Numbered from the stretch's first letter, positions 28,101-36,147 are shown. The stretch is DNA of 51,727 nt from Marinitoga sp. 1197 (GCF_001021165.1 NZ_AZAY01000014.1:1-51727), one strand, 5' to 3'. Notes: a model not told the origin generated them from the sequence alone. Program-made: numbers and translations.

Positions 28101-28205
28101 AACTGCTTCTTCGTACATTTTTGAACCTTTTTCAAGTATATGCGTCGGAATTCTTTTTTTTAATAATTCTAATTTTCTTAGTATTGCAAATAAATTATTT
28201 TCCAT
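25185..28205 (-). CDS. SWIM zinc-finger SNF2-family helicase
   Basis: A 1006-residue Snf2/Rad54-like DNA-dependent ATPase. Near residues 85-105 there is a SWIM-type zinc motif (CSCQH, then CEH). A long lysine-rich bacterial SNF2 N-terminal region follows. The helicase core begins about residue 560: YQIQGYYFLRYL, motif I ADDMGLGKT, motif II LDEAQYIKN, LTGTPLENSLNDL, and in the second lobe VFSQFVKMI and QATDRVYRIGQ. Such proteins remodel protein-DNA or RNA-polymerase complexes; the exact target is unknown. The ATG at 28203-28205 is used because the upstream GTG is part of the ribosome site AGAGGTG. It is divergent from ccdA and monocistronic. Confidence 0.9.
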   Translation of the reverse strand: MENNLFAILRKLELLKKRIPTHILEKGSKMYEEAVDENYDNVFIDYFYSYEKNNLITYSMIVLQNSYYYRQAFYKPIVTINTETLRINYECSCQHKNDNQDICEHIFMLILEIENRLKSNGIFKDEYKTALNPDVFFNFYDYGDTYYLIYPNSNGAIIKLAQKNKNRIVLRKDINTFDDVEKFLKTKIPEDEIEIKKLITPIPLHSSGITLKDRKFKLVLNNFEDLKKINNKKILFKNKKNIHWNDDLKFKLYISKTGNENNISIKLLPKITPENIMYSVTDSVYYEKNNFSLIKSKTSIKFPSSGDIQTYVLVKNKESLEKFIKDYLVKYEKYGFEIEIDENLNINKNLFIPKLNIYINFVKTEFHIKGKFLYSEEIELNEDYNNKNIEEEKKLLESLKNSGIELDGKGHAILEIDQFFDFIENKIKLLDKNIIIKMNKNIKKQEIENIHIKLNLRNNWFNVEGEIELKDKKKIDLNAVKNRKNNFIVLKDETFIKIPDKILEKLNDLKFKENKIEMESYNIYSLLNEKDFKIETLDKNTKAFIENIKKFERIKEYDIPELKIPMRDYQIQGYYFLRYLQELKFNGILADDMGLGKTVQTIALILSLKKKNRKFLIITPRSVVYNWANEIEKFSSNLNYYIYHNNQKNIPENTDVILTTYGTIRNSFEEFKKIKLFYIILDEAQYIKNNETKLYKTIRKLKAEHKLALTGTPLENSLNDLYNIFDFLMPGFFGKRKDFLRKYNYSNKESIELLKSKIKPFILRRKKENVLKELPPKTEEYIFNEMTQHQLKIYHQVLQEYRQKIAMSQGNLNFSILEGLLRLRQIVNHPRLLGLNIESSKFNEFKKFVLEVLSENHKIVVFSQFVKMINIMEEWLNEENIKYSKITGQTKKRVEIIEDFNRNNEIKLLLVSLKAGGTGLNITGADYVIHYDPWWNPAVENQATDRVYRIGQTKAVFVYKFITKNSIEEKILKLKNAKSELYNMAITSENSIIKNLSKEDMLKLFE

Positions 28206-28282
28206 ATAAATCACCTCTTTGGTAAATACGATGAAATTTGTTATAATTACATATACAAATAATATATATAGGGGGTGGAAAA

Positions 28283-28969
28283 ATAGATACCTTAACGTTA
28301 AATATCCAACCTGCGATAGGTTATTTAGGTGCGTTTTTAGGTGGTATAATTTCTTTTTTTAGTCCGTGTGTATTACCTCTTATTCCATTATTTTTTGGTA
28401 TATTAATGACTGATTTAAATGATACAATGTTAACTATTAAAAGAGGTATTGCATTTTTTCTAGGGTTAAGTATATTTTTTTCTATTTTAGGTGTTTTTGC
28501 TGGAACTGCGGGAAGTTTTCTTTCGACATATCAAAGTATATTTAATATTATAGCAGGTTTTTTTATTATTTCATTAGGAATATTTTATTTATTCGGAAAA
28601 GATGGTTTTAAAGGTTTCAAAATTGATTTAAATAAACACAAAAACTCATCATTTTTCAGCGCTTTTATTATTGGTATTTTAATTTCATTTGTATGGATTC
28701 CATGTTCTGGGCCTGTACTTGCTGCTGTTCTAACTTTTGCTTCAACTACTTCTAATGTTTTCTCTGGAGGATTAATGTTGTTTGTTTATTCTTTGGGTAT
28801 TTCAATTCCATTTTTATTTTTTAGCGGAGCAATAAGTAAAATACTTTCAAAAATAACATTTGGGACACCTAAATGGGAAAAATATATTAGAATTTTTGGT
28901 GGTATATTGCTAATAATCATGGGAATATTAGTTATTTTTGGGTTATTTAATTCATTACAGGGAGTGTGA
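28283..28969 (+). CDS. ccdA: CcdA-family thiol-disulphide membrane transporter, apparent ATA start
   Basis: A membrane protein moving electrons from cytoplasmic thioredoxin outward. Reading from 28283 gives about 228 residues including the CcdA first-helix signature FLGGIISFFSPCVLPLIPL and, later, SFVWIPCSGPVLAAVLTFAS; both conserved Pro/Cys sites are present. The first ATG (28406) would delete the entire first helix with its cysteine. In the frame between the stop at 28244 and that ATG there is no ATG, GTG or TTG, but GGGGGTGG is followed, at the same spacing as in the gene at 3444, by ATA at 28283-28285. ATA is therefore the likely start. The gene is cotranscribed with a thioredoxin-like gene 4 bases downstream. 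Confidence 0.82.
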   Translation: MDTLTLNIQPAIGYLGAFLGGIISFFSPCVLPLIPLFFGILMTDLNDTMLTIKRGIAFFLGLSIFFSILGVFAGTAGSFLSTYQSIFNIIAGFFIISLGIFYLFGKDGFKGFKIDLNKHKNSSFFSAFIIGILISFVWIPCSGPVLAAVLTFASTTSNVFSGGLMLFVYSLGISIPFLFFSGAISKILSKITFGTPKWEKYIRIFGGILLIIMGILVIFGLFNSLQGV

Positions 28970-28973
28970 TAAA

Positions 28974-29633
28974 ATGAAAAATTTATTTGTTTTTGCGATG
29001 TTTATATTTGCAATATCTATATACAGTTATGCAGCAAACCTTGATGATTTTATTATTCATGATTTTAATACAGCTCTTAAAATAGGTGAGATAACAGGAA
29101 AAAATGTTGTCATTATGTTTTCCTCTAAAAGCTGTTATTATTGTAAAAAATTTAAAGAGGATGTATTAACAGATAAGAAAATTCAGAAATGGTTAAGAAC
29201 AGAATTTATATTCGCTGAAATATATGCAGATAAGAATAAAAGTGCAAATTTTAAGAATAAAAGTATGAATTATGTTGAATTATTCGGTGCTTTTGGAATA
29301 CGTGGAACACCAACATTTTTCTTTTTTGATAAAGAACCACTTGCTCAATTACCAGGATTTGTTGAGAAGGATACTTTTTTGTCCATCTTAAAATATTTTA
29401 AATATTTGAAAACAAGAAATATTAAGTATCAGGATTTTGTGAAAAGTAATATAAAAGTTAATATTGAACGCAAAATTTTAAAACTAAAAAAAGAAGATAT
29501 AGAGTATTTACTTTTAAATGATCCAAATACAAAAAAATACAATGAAAAAATGGATAAATATACAAATGTGATTTTGGATAAGGTTGATAAAAAATTAGAA
29601 GAAAACTTTTATGTTATAATTTATGAAAAGTAA
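28974..29633 (+). CDS. Exported thioredoxin-fold protein
   Basis: About 219 residues with signal peptide MKNLFVFAMFIFAISIYSYA, then a thioredoxin-fold domain with the redox motif CYYC in SSKSCYYCKKF and the cis-proline region FGIRGTPTFFFFDKE. The C-terminal 70 residues are charged helix. It lies 4 bases after ccdA, so it is the natural extracytoplasmic partner that CcdA reduces; its target (cytochrome assembly or general thiol repair) is not indicated. The ATG at 28974 follows GGGAGTGTGATAAA; a longer in-frame reading inside ccdA is rejected. Confidence 0.85.
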   Translation: MKNLFVFAMFIFAISIYSYAANLDDFIIHDFNTALKIGEITGKNVVIMFSSKSCYYCKKFKEDVLTDKKIQKWLRTEFIFAEIYADKNKSANFKNKSMNYVELFGAFGIRGTPTFFFFDKEPLAQLPGFVEKDTFLSILKYFKYLKTRNIKYQDFVKSNIKVNIERKILKLKKEDIEYLLLNDPNTKKYNEKMDKYTNVILDKVDKKLEENFYVIIYEK

Positions 29634-29664
29634 ATATAAAAAATATTGTTTTTAGTGATTTTCT

Positions 29665-29880
29665 ATGATATTACAATATCCAAAAAGTAAAGTCGCTCAA
29701 ACCTTGATTGTTAATCTTCAAAAATAGCTCATTATCGCCGGTCGTATTAGACTCACATCCATGTTCGGCTTCACTCAATTTTGCATCCATGCAAAATTGA
29801 CCGGCTCCACTCGCTATTTTTTCAGACAATCTACGAGTTTTCGCTTACTTGACTTTTTAGACATTGTAATGATATAATAT
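29665..29880. repeat. Hairpin-rich intergenic element, copy A
   Basis: An element of about 215 bp with near-perfect terminal inverted repeats: 21 of 24 bases agree between ATTACAATATCCAAAAAGT at the left and the reverse complement of the right end. Inside is the core shared with copies B and C (TAATCTTCAAAAAT, then CGCCGGTCG). Two hairpins have the loop ATCCAT: a weak one at 29755-29764, and one at 29775-29800 with arm TCAATTTTGC. No ORF was found. The right end contains the purA promoter. Confidence 0.75.
29849..29878 (+). promoter_or_regulatory. Promoter of purA, located in the end of repeat copy A
   Basis: TTGACT (29849-29854) and a consensus TATAAT (29873-29878) with an 18-base spacer. 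The whole spacer is terminal-repeat sequence of element A. Confidence 0.6.
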
Positions 29881-29930
29881 CCATGTAAAATAATAGTAGA
29901 TATATAATAAAATCAAAGGACGGTTTTATT

Positions 29931-30011
29931 ATGAAAATAACAAAAATAAAAAAATTATATATAAAAAACAAAAAGCCCTTTAATGGGGCTTTTTTACTTT
30001 TTTGGAGGTGA
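29931..30011 (+). CDS. Possible 26-residue leader peptide upstream of purA
   Basis: An ORF with ribosome site AAAGGA 10 bases before ATG. It encodes a lysine-rich peptide beginning MKITKIKKLYIK. Its stop TGA overlaps the purA ribosome site GGAGGTGA, and a terminator-like hairpin lies inside it. The layout resembles leader-peptide attenuation or translational coupling, but low sequence complexity means chance is possible. Confidence 0.35.
   Translation: MKITKIKKLYIKNKKPFNGAFLLFWR
29970..29997 (+). terminator. Terminator-like hairpin before purA (attenuator candidate)
   Basis: Arms AAAAAGCCC and GGGCTTTTT around a 7-base loop, with T residues after it. It lies downstream of the purA promoter and directly before the purA ribosome site, so read-through must be allowed for purA expression. 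Confidence 0.6.
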
Positions 30012-30016
30012 AAAGG

Positions 30017-31270
30017 ATGAAAAGGGTTGCTATTGTTGGAGCACAATGGGGTGATGAAGGCAAAGGAAAAGTTGTTAATTATTTTTCAAATAATTATGAA
30101 TGGATTGTAAGATTTTCTGGTGGAGCCAATGCAGGACATACTATATATTACAAAGGGAAAAAATATGTAAACCATTTATTACCTTCAATTATACCTGAAG
30201 GTAATTCAAAAGCTTTTTTAGGAGCAGGAATGGTTATAGATATAGAGCAATTAATAAAAGAACTGGAAATTCTGGAAAATGATTTTCCGGGTGTTTCTTC
30301 AAAAATATATATAGATTTAGAAGCTTTTATAGTTTTACCATATCATAAAGAAGAAGATGCAATTTTAGAAAGTTTAAGAAAAAATCCAATAGGAACAACA
30401 AAAAAAGGAATTGGTCCTGCATATACTGATAAGGTATCAAGAGAAGGATTCAAAGTTTACCACCTTTTTGATGAAGATTTATTAAAACAAAGACTTGAAG
30501 AGATTATTTATTTAAAAAGGAATATATTTGGTGAAAAATATAATTTTATGCCAGAAGATATTTTTAATTACCTGATAAAGCAGAAAAAAAGATTGGAAAA
30601 ATTGAATGTGAATTTCACTTCTGCAATAGATATGGCTGATGTTTTCAGAAACACTTCTGTATTATTTGAGGGTGCTCAAGGTGTGTTACTTGATCTTGAT
30701 TTTGGCACATATCCTTTTGTGACTTCCAGTGCAACAATGGCTCATGGTGTTTCTTCTGTTGGTTTTTCAACATTTGAGCTCAATGAAGTATTGGGTGTAT
30801 TAAAAGCATATACAACACGCGTTGGTGAAGGTCCTTTCCCAACAGAAGAATTTGAAGAAATTGGTGAAGTAATAAGAAAAAAGGGAAATGAATTTGGCGC
30901 AACTACAGGAAGACCAAGACGTGTTGGTTGGCTTGATTTACCTGCATTGAGATATGCAAAATTAAGATCTGGCTTAACAAAATTTGTCATTACAAAAGCA
31001 GATGTTTTAAATGGACTTGATGAGATAAAGGTTTGTGTTGGTTATGAAATAAATGGAAAAATTAAAGAAATTCCAACATCATCCTATGATTTTTTTGTAG
31101 CAAAACCTATATATGAAAGTTTAAAAGGATGGCCTGATACAAAGCATATTAATTTCTTGAAATATATGGCATTTATTGAAGAAAAAACAGGTATTGAAAT
31201 TTCTCATATATCCTACGGACCCAAAACTGAAGAAATGTGCAGTAAAAATGAGATGATATTTAATATTTAA
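30017..31270 (+). CDS. purA: Adenylosuccinate synthetase
   Basis: A 417-residue PurA that makes adenylosuccinate from IMP, GTP and aspartate. It starts with VAIVGAQWGDEGKGK (P-loop and catalytic Asp), then SGGANAGHTIYY with the catalytic His. Further signatures are PIGTTKKGIGPAYTDK, the switch-like FEGAQGVLLDLDFGTYPFVTSS, EFGATTGRPRRVGWLDL and KADVLNGLD. An upstream in-frame TTG (30002) is rejected since GGAGGTG sits between it and the ATG at 30017. Expression probably depends on the hairpin just upstream. Confidence 0.96.
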   Translation: MKRVAIVGAQWGDEGKGKVVNYFSNNYEWIVRFSGGANAGHTIYYKGKKYVNHLLPSIIPEGNSKAFLGAGMVIDIEQLIKELEILENDFPGVSSKIYIDLEAFIVLPYHKEEDAILESLRKNPIGTTKKGIGPAYTDKVSREGFKVYHLFDEDLLKQRLEEIIYLKRNIFGEKYNFMPEDIFNYLIKQKKRLEKLNVNFTSAIDMADVFRNTSVLFEGAQGVLLDLDFGTYPFVTSSATMAHGVSSVGFSTFELNEVLGVLKAYTTRVGEGPFPTEEFEEIGEVIRKKGNEFGATTGRPRRVGWLDLPALRYAKLRSGLTKFVITKADVLNGLDEIKVCVGYEINGKIKEIPTSSYDFFVAKPIYESLKGWPDTKHINFLKYMAFIEEKTGIEISHISYGPKTEEMCSKNEMIFNI

Positions 31271-31349
31271 TTACAGATTATGTTATAATAAATAATATAG
31301 CATGTCTAAAATAATAAAATAATGATAATCGTGTATAAGGAGGGGTTTC

Positions 31350-32444
31350 ATGTTATATAATATGCCAACAAAATTATATTATGGAAAAAATATTATTTCA
31401 CAACATAAAGATGAAATGATCTGTGGTGAAAAAGCTTTAATTGTAACTGGTAAAAATTCTGCAAAAATAACAGGCGCTCTGGATGATGTTATTTCTGTTC
31501 TTAACGAATTCAAGATCCCCTATGTTCATTATGATGAAATTGGCGAAAATCCAACATATGATATGATCTTAAAAGGAAGAGACATTTGTTTAAAAAACGA
31601 ATGTGATTTTGTTATAGCTATTGGTGGTGGAAGCCCTATGGATGCTGGAAAAGCTATAGCTGTATTAACAGCCAACCCAGATTTGATTCCTGATGATTTG
31701 TTTGATAATAATAATTATGACGTTTCACTACCAATTGTTGCTGTGCCAACAACTGCTGGAACAGGAAGCGAAGTAACTGAATATGCTGTTTTGACAAAAC
31801 CAAATGGAAGAAAATCCGGTTTTAAAAGTAATTTAATCTTTCCTGATGTCTCTTTTTTAGACCCTATATATATGTTAAAGATGAATAAAAACCTCACATT
31901 AACTACTGCGGTTGATGCGCTGTCCCATGCTGTAGAAGGGCTTCTCTCTAAAAAGTCAACTCCAATATCAAATATACTTGCCAGAGAATCCATTGAATTA
32001 ATATATAGATATTTACCAAAAACTTTGGAAGATTTGGAAAATGTAGAATATAGAGAAAAGCTGGCTATTGCATCAACTTTAGCTGGTATGGTTATAGCAC
32101 AAACAGGAACAATCTTACCTCATTCATTGGGATATAGAATTACAATACATAAGGGAATAAGACACGGACAGGCTACAGCTATATTTTTACCATTAATTGC
32201 AAAAGAGGTGAAGAAAGAAAATCCAAAAAAAGTAGAAACTCTTGAAAAAATTTTTGGAACTTTAGATAATTTTGAGATCTTTTTAAAAAAAATAGGAACA
32301 TATAATTTTAATATAGTTTTTACTGAAGAAGAATTAGAATTATTTTCTGAAGAAGTTATGAATTCATCGCATATAAAAAATACACCTGGTAATTATGATA
32401 AAAATAAAATTAAAGAAATGTATAAAAAAATTGCAAAAATATGA
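31350..32444 (+). CDS. Iron-containing alcohol dehydrogenase
   Basis: A 364-residue Fe-ADH-family dehydrogenase using NAD(P)H. IGGGSPMDAGKAIAV (dinucleotide site) lies near residue 92 and VAVPTTAGTGSEVTEYAVL near residue 132. Metal ligands are supplied by DALSHAVEG near 195 and GIRHGQATAIFLP near 270. Relatives include butanol and 1,3-propanediol dehydrogenases; the substrate cannot be fixed. The start ATG follows AGGAGGGGTTTC. The gene lies 79 bases after purA with no clear terminator between them. Confidence 0.9.
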   Translation: MLYNMPTKLYYGKNIISQHKDEMICGEKALIVTGKNSAKITGALDDVISVLNEFKIPYVHYDEIGENPTYDMILKGRDICLKNECDFVIAIGGGSPMDAGKAIAVLTANPDLIPDDLFDNNNYDVSLPIVAVPTTAGTGSEVTEYAVLTKPNGRKSGFKSNLIFPDVSFLDPIYMLKMNKNLTLTTAVDALSHAVEGLLSKKSTPISNILARESIELIYRYLPKTLEDLENVEYREKLAIASTLAGMVIAQTGTILPHSLGYRITIHKGIRHGQATAIFLPLIAKEVKKENPKKVETLEKIFGTLDNFEIFLKKIGTYNFNIVFTEEELELFSEEVMNSSHIKNTPGNYDKNKIKEMYKKIAKI

Positions 32445-32471
32445 TAAAATATTGAATAAGGGAGTATTGCA

Positions 32472-32549
32472 TTGAAAATATATTTTGTAAGACACGGAAT
32501 GACGAATTGGAGGGAGAAGCATGAGGCTTTATACATATTTTTTACCTGA
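32472..32549 (+). pseudogene. Histidine-phosphatase N-terminal remnant overlapping comB
   Basis: TTG at 32472 is preceded by GGGAGTATTGCA and reads KIYFVRHGMTNWREKHEAL after the start, a convincing N-terminus of a phosphoglycerate-mutase-type phosphatase (compare LIRHGETEAN in cobC). It stops after 25 residues because it runs out of frame into the next gene. The rest of the family (about 170 residues) is missing, so this is either a decayed 5' end or a retained leader ORF. Confidence 0.55.
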
Positions 32550-33231
32550 TGAAAATATTGAACCCCATAAATATTATATAGTCATAGACACATTAAGAGC
32601 AACATCTACAATTGCTACAGCATTATCTGTAGGAGCATCTCATATTGTTGTTGCTAAAAATCCAGAAGAAGCTTTTAATCTTAAAGATAATAATACACTT
32701 CTATTAGGTGAAAAGAATGCTTTAAAAATTTCAGGGTTTGATTATTCTAATTCTCCCTCAGAAATACTAAAAAATGCGGCTGTATTTAAAAATAAAAAGG
32801 TGGTTTTATGTACTACAAATGGCTCTAAAGCATTAATAACAGCAAATTTTAGAGGAATAACTATAGCAACATCATTATTGAATTTAAAAGCTGTTTTACA
32901 ATATTTATTAGCAAAAAAAGTAGATGATATTGGATTTATCTGTAGCGGCAATGAAGGTAATATATCGCTGGAAGATGTATTTACCGCAGGAAGAATGTTA
33001 AGCGTATTATCAAAACAAGATATTACATATTTCAATGATGAATCCTATATTGCTTTAAACATGGCTAACATCCCACATACAAGAATATTACAGTATTCAA
33101 CACATGCTCAAAAATTAAAGAAAATAGGGTTAGATAAGGATTTAGCCATATGTTTTAATGAAGGACTTTTGAATGTCGTTCCAATTTCCAAGATGAATAA
33201 AAATGAATTTAAATCTAAAATAGATATATAA
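32521..33231 (+). CDS. 2-phosphosulfolactate phosphatase family protein (ComB-like)
   Basis: A 236-residue ComB-fold protein. Signatures are VIDTLRATSTIATALSVGASHIVV near residue 22, LLGEKNALKISGFDYSNSPSE, VLCTTNGSKAL and FICSGNEGNISLEDVFTAGRML, matching the Mg-dependent acid phosphatase first described in coenzyme M synthesis. Thermotogota do not make coenzyme M, so the bacterial substrate is uncertain. The ATG follows GGAGGGAGAAGC. The gene overlaps the phosphatase remnant in another frame and is followed after 17 bases by the foldase gene, probably an operon. Confidence 0.82.
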   Translation: MRLYTYFLPDENIEPHKYYIVIDTLRATSTIATALSVGASHIVVAKNPEEAFNLKDNNTLLLGEKNALKISGFDYSNSPSEILKNAAVFKNKKVVLCTTNGSKALITANFRGITIATSLLNLKAVLQYLLAKKVDDIGFICSGNEGNISLEDVFTAGRMLSVLSKQDITYFNDESYIALNMANIPHTRILQYSTHAQKLKKIGLDKDLAICFNEGLLNVVPISKMNKNEFKSKIDI

Positions 33232-33248
33232 AAATCTGGAGGTGTAGT

Positions 33249-34919
33249 ATGAAAAAATTTGTTTTAGTTTTACTATTGATTACATTTAGTATTTTAAGTT
33301 TTTCTGAGATTATAGGTTATTTAACAAAAAATGGAAAAGTATTGGAAAATTATTATCTGGATGATAAAAGGTTTGAAATTGAATATTTGAATAGAATAAA
33401 TTCAATGCAAAAAAATGGTCAGCAGTATGATAAAATGAAAGAACCATATTATATGTTATCTACAATAAAAGATATTTTGAATTATAAAATTCTTGAATAT
33501 TATGCAAAAGAAAGCGGCTATAAAATAGATATGGATAAAATTAATCAGCAAATTGAAACTTTAACTTCACAATATTTGAGTAATCCTCAAACTAAAGAAC
33601 AAATAATAAAATATTTTGGTTCAGAAGATAAACTAAAAGAATATTTAAAAGATGCATTAGTTTCAAATGAATATTATAAATTTATAGATGAAAATATTGG
33701 AAAAGTTACAGAAAAAGATTTAGATGAATATGTCAACAAAAATTTCGAAAATATAAAACTAAGAAATGAAAAAGTTCTTACAAGACATATATTGGTTACT
33801 GATGAGGCTACAGCTAATAAAATATTAAAAGATATTAAAAACGGAAATATTTCATTTGAAGATGCTGTAAAAAAATATTCAATAGATACACAATCTGCAA
33901 AAAATGGAGGAAAAATTGAATGGGTTGCAAAAAATCAGGTTGTTCCAGAATACTTTGATGCTGCAATTAATGCCAAAATTGGCGAAATTGTTGGGCCCAT
34001 TAAAACAAACTATGGTTACCATATAATTAGGGTCGATGATAAGAAAGTATATAAATCAATTCAGGATATGAAAGCAGATAATGAACTTATAAATAATCTT
34101 AAATTAGAAATCAAAAATGAAAAATTATATAAATGGTACACAGATTATTCCAAAGATTTTAGTTATGCATTAAGATATGAACCACTTCTTTATGAAGATA
34201 GAATTGAAAAAGCTAAAACCATAGAAGAAAAAATTTCTATAGAAAAAAAATTATATGATGCTATTAGAACAAATGAAAATGCTCCAGAATTATGGAAAAT
34301 AAGTTACTTAAATTTAGTAAAAGAATTAAATACATCTTTACCCGAAATGCTTAAGTTAAAAGAAACAATAAATACATATAGAAATAGCACATATATTAAA
34401 ATGTCAGAAGAAGATATAAGTAAAAATATTGATGAACTTGAAAAAAACATAAAAAATATAAAAGATGAAAAAGAAAAGGCTTCAAAAGAAAAATTAAAAA
34501 AAGATATGGAAAATCTTTACTATGCAAAAATTATGTATCCGGAACTTTTTTCAGAAAATATGAATATAAATAAAACTAAAGATTATATTAATGAATTGAA
34601 GAATAAAGAATTTGAAATATTAAAAGGAATATATATGAAAAATAAAGATATGAACACACTTATAAGATTATATCAATTAAACCCGGATGACCCTGAAATT
34701 TCATTTGAATATAATTATTCATATTATCAATACATTAAACAATATATTCATACACAACCTAAAGATGTTATACAACCAGAATTGGAAAAAACACTTCAGG
34801 CATTTGAAAAAATATATTCTTCTACAGACAATTCGGATATAAAAGAAAAATCTAAGAAAGTTATAGATGAAATAAAATCTACATTAAAGAATATGATGGA
34901 TATAAACGGGAAAAAATAA
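33249..34919 (+). CDS. Exported parvulin-type peptidyl-prolyl isomerase (SurA/PrsA-like)
   Basis: A 556-residue foldase with signal peptide ending SILSFSE. A SurA-N-like helical segment (residues 40-150) leads to one parvulin domain (about 175-275) marked by TRHILVTDEATANKIL, FEDAVKKYSID, GGKIEWV, VPEYFDAA and YGYHIIRVDDKK. The remaining 280 residues are charged helices, possibly TPR-like, longer than in PrsA. It probably assists folding of envelope proteins in the periplasm or under the toga. The start ATG follows GGAGGTGTAGT, 17 bases after comB. Confidence 0.87.
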   Translation: MKKFVLVLLLITFSILSFSEIIGYLTKNGKVLENYYLDDKRFEIEYLNRINSMQKNGQQYDKMKEPYYMLSTIKDILNYKILEYYAKESGYKIDMDKINQQIETLTSQYLSNPQTKEQIIKYFGSEDKLKEYLKDALVSNEYYKFIDENIGKVTEKDLDEYVNKNFENIKLRNEKVLTRHILVTDEATANKILKDIKNGNISFEDAVKKYSIDTQSAKNGGKIEWVAKNQVVPEYFDAAINAKIGEIVGPIKTNYGYHIIRVDDKKVYKSIQDMKADNELINNLKLEIKNEKLYKWYTDYSKDFSYALRYEPLLYEDRIEKAKTIEEKISIEKKLYDAIRTNENAPELWKISYLNLVKELNTSLPEMLKLKETINTYRNSTYIKMSEEDISKNIDELEKNIKNIKDEKEKASKEKLKKDMENLYYAKIMYPELFSENMNINKTKDYINELKNKEFEILKGIYMKNKDMNTLIRLYQLNPDDPEISFEYNYSYYQYIKQYIHTQPKDVIQPELEKTLQAFEKIYSSTDNSDIKEKSKKVIDEIKSTLKNMMDINGKK

Positions 34920-35000
34920 TTTAACAGGGGTCGGCATATTATTTAAAAAGCAAAAAGATCTGGCAAAATTATTTGGAAGAAAAAACGTATGTGTAAATAT

Positions 35001-35029
35001 AAAAACAAGCCGTTTTACGGCTTGTTTTT
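35001..35029. terminator. Bidirectional intrinsic terminator
   Basis: A 12-bp stem with arms AAAAACAAGCCG and CGGCTTGTTTTT around TTTTA, between the foldase gene and the convergent DUF362 gene. Confidence 0.88.
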
Positions 35030-36134
35030 ATATTTCTATTAATTCATATTCTTTATTTCCAAGGCCAATTTGTTGTGCATGATTTAATCCAGCTTCCCAA
35101 TCAGCATTTGGATGAACAAATTTGAATTTATCCTCCCCTACAAAATCATGAGAATTGTAAATTTTGCTTCCGGGAAGAGCAGGAGCATTTTTAACCAAGT
35201 CAACACTCGCCATATCCAGAGCTACAGGATCAAAAGAAGCAGCGATTCCAATATCCGGGACAATTGGATAATCATTATTTGACCAACAATCGCAATCCGG
35301 GGAAACATTCATTATGAAATTTATATAAAATGCGGGTTTATCTTTTACTATAGCGTATGTGTATTCTGCGATTTTCTTATTCATTATTTCAGATGATTCA
35401 TTCCAGACCACCTGCGCAGCATTATATTGACAAACAGCTATACATTGACCACAGCCAACACATTTATCGTAATCAATATATGCAATCTTTTTTTCATTGA
35501 GATGAATAGCATCATAAGCACAATTCTTTACACATATACCACAGCCAACACAATTCTTATCTACAATTTTAGGCTGAGATGTTGAGTGTAATTCTAATTT
35601 TCCTCCTCTGGATGCACATCCCATTCCCATATTTTTTAAAGTACCACCAAATCCAGCCTGCTCATGCCCTTTAAAATGCGCCATGGAAATAATCACATCA
35701 CTATCCATTATTACAGTACCAATTTTTGCAGTTTTGCAATAATGTAGATTTATAGGAACCTCTACATAATCAGTACCTTTTAAACCATCAGCTATTATAA
35801 CATGACAACCTGTTGAATGTGGGTTAAATCCATTTTCATAAGCACTTTGAATATGATCCAACGCATTTGATCTTTTTCCAGAATACAAAGTATTGGCATC
35901 TGTTAAAAAAGGTTTTCCTCCAAGTTTTTTAATTAATGCCACAATTCTTGCAGCGTAATTTGGTCTTATATAAGCTAAATTCCCAGGTTCTCCAAAATGA
36001 ATTTTTATTGCAACAAATTTATCTTTAAAATCAATTTTTTCAATACCAGCTTTTTTTACCAATCTTTCCAGTTTGTCGAGTAAGTTCATACCAGGTCTTG
36101 TTCTTAAATTTGTAAAATAAACCTTTGAAGCCAT
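35028..36134 (-). CDS. DUF362 domain protein with two 4Fe-4S clusters
   Basis: About 368 residues. The DUF362 region surrounds KIHFGEPGNLAYIRP and SMAHFKGHEQAGFGGTLKNMGMG. In the middle lies a bacterial-type ferredoxin domain with CVGCGICVKNCAYDAIH and CVGCGQCIAVC, the ligands of two 4Fe-4S clusters. The substrate or electron partner is unknown. The ATG at 36132-36134 follows AAAGGGGGATTTTT; a longer reading would run into the upstream gene. It lies 13 bases after the Elp3-like radical SAM gene, so the two are an operon. Confidence 0.82.
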   Translation of the reverse strand: MASKVYFTNLRTRPGMNLLDKLERLVKKAGIEKIDFKDKFVAIKIHFGEPGNLAYIRPNYAARIVALIKKLGGKPFLTDANTLYSGKRSNALDHIQSAYENGFNPHSTGCHVIIADGLKGTDYVEVPINLHYCKTAKIGTVIMDSDVIISMAHFKGHEQAGFGGTLKNMGMGCASRGGKLELHSTSQPKIVDKNCVGCGICVKNCAYDAIHLNEKKIAYIDYDKCVGCGQCIAVCQYNAAQVVWNESSEIMNKKIAEYTYAIVKDKPAFYINFIMNVSPDCDCWSNNDYPIVPDIGIAASFDPVALDMASVDLVKNAPALPGSKIYNSHDFVGEDKFKFVHPNADWEAGLNHAQQIGLGNKEYELIEI

Positions 36135-36147
36135 AAAAATCCCCCTT

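Noticed and set aside
34920..35000. Short open frame after the foldase gene reading LFKKQKDLAKLFGRKN
   Set aside because: No start codon with a ribosome site, and it runs into the terminator; at most a gene scrap.
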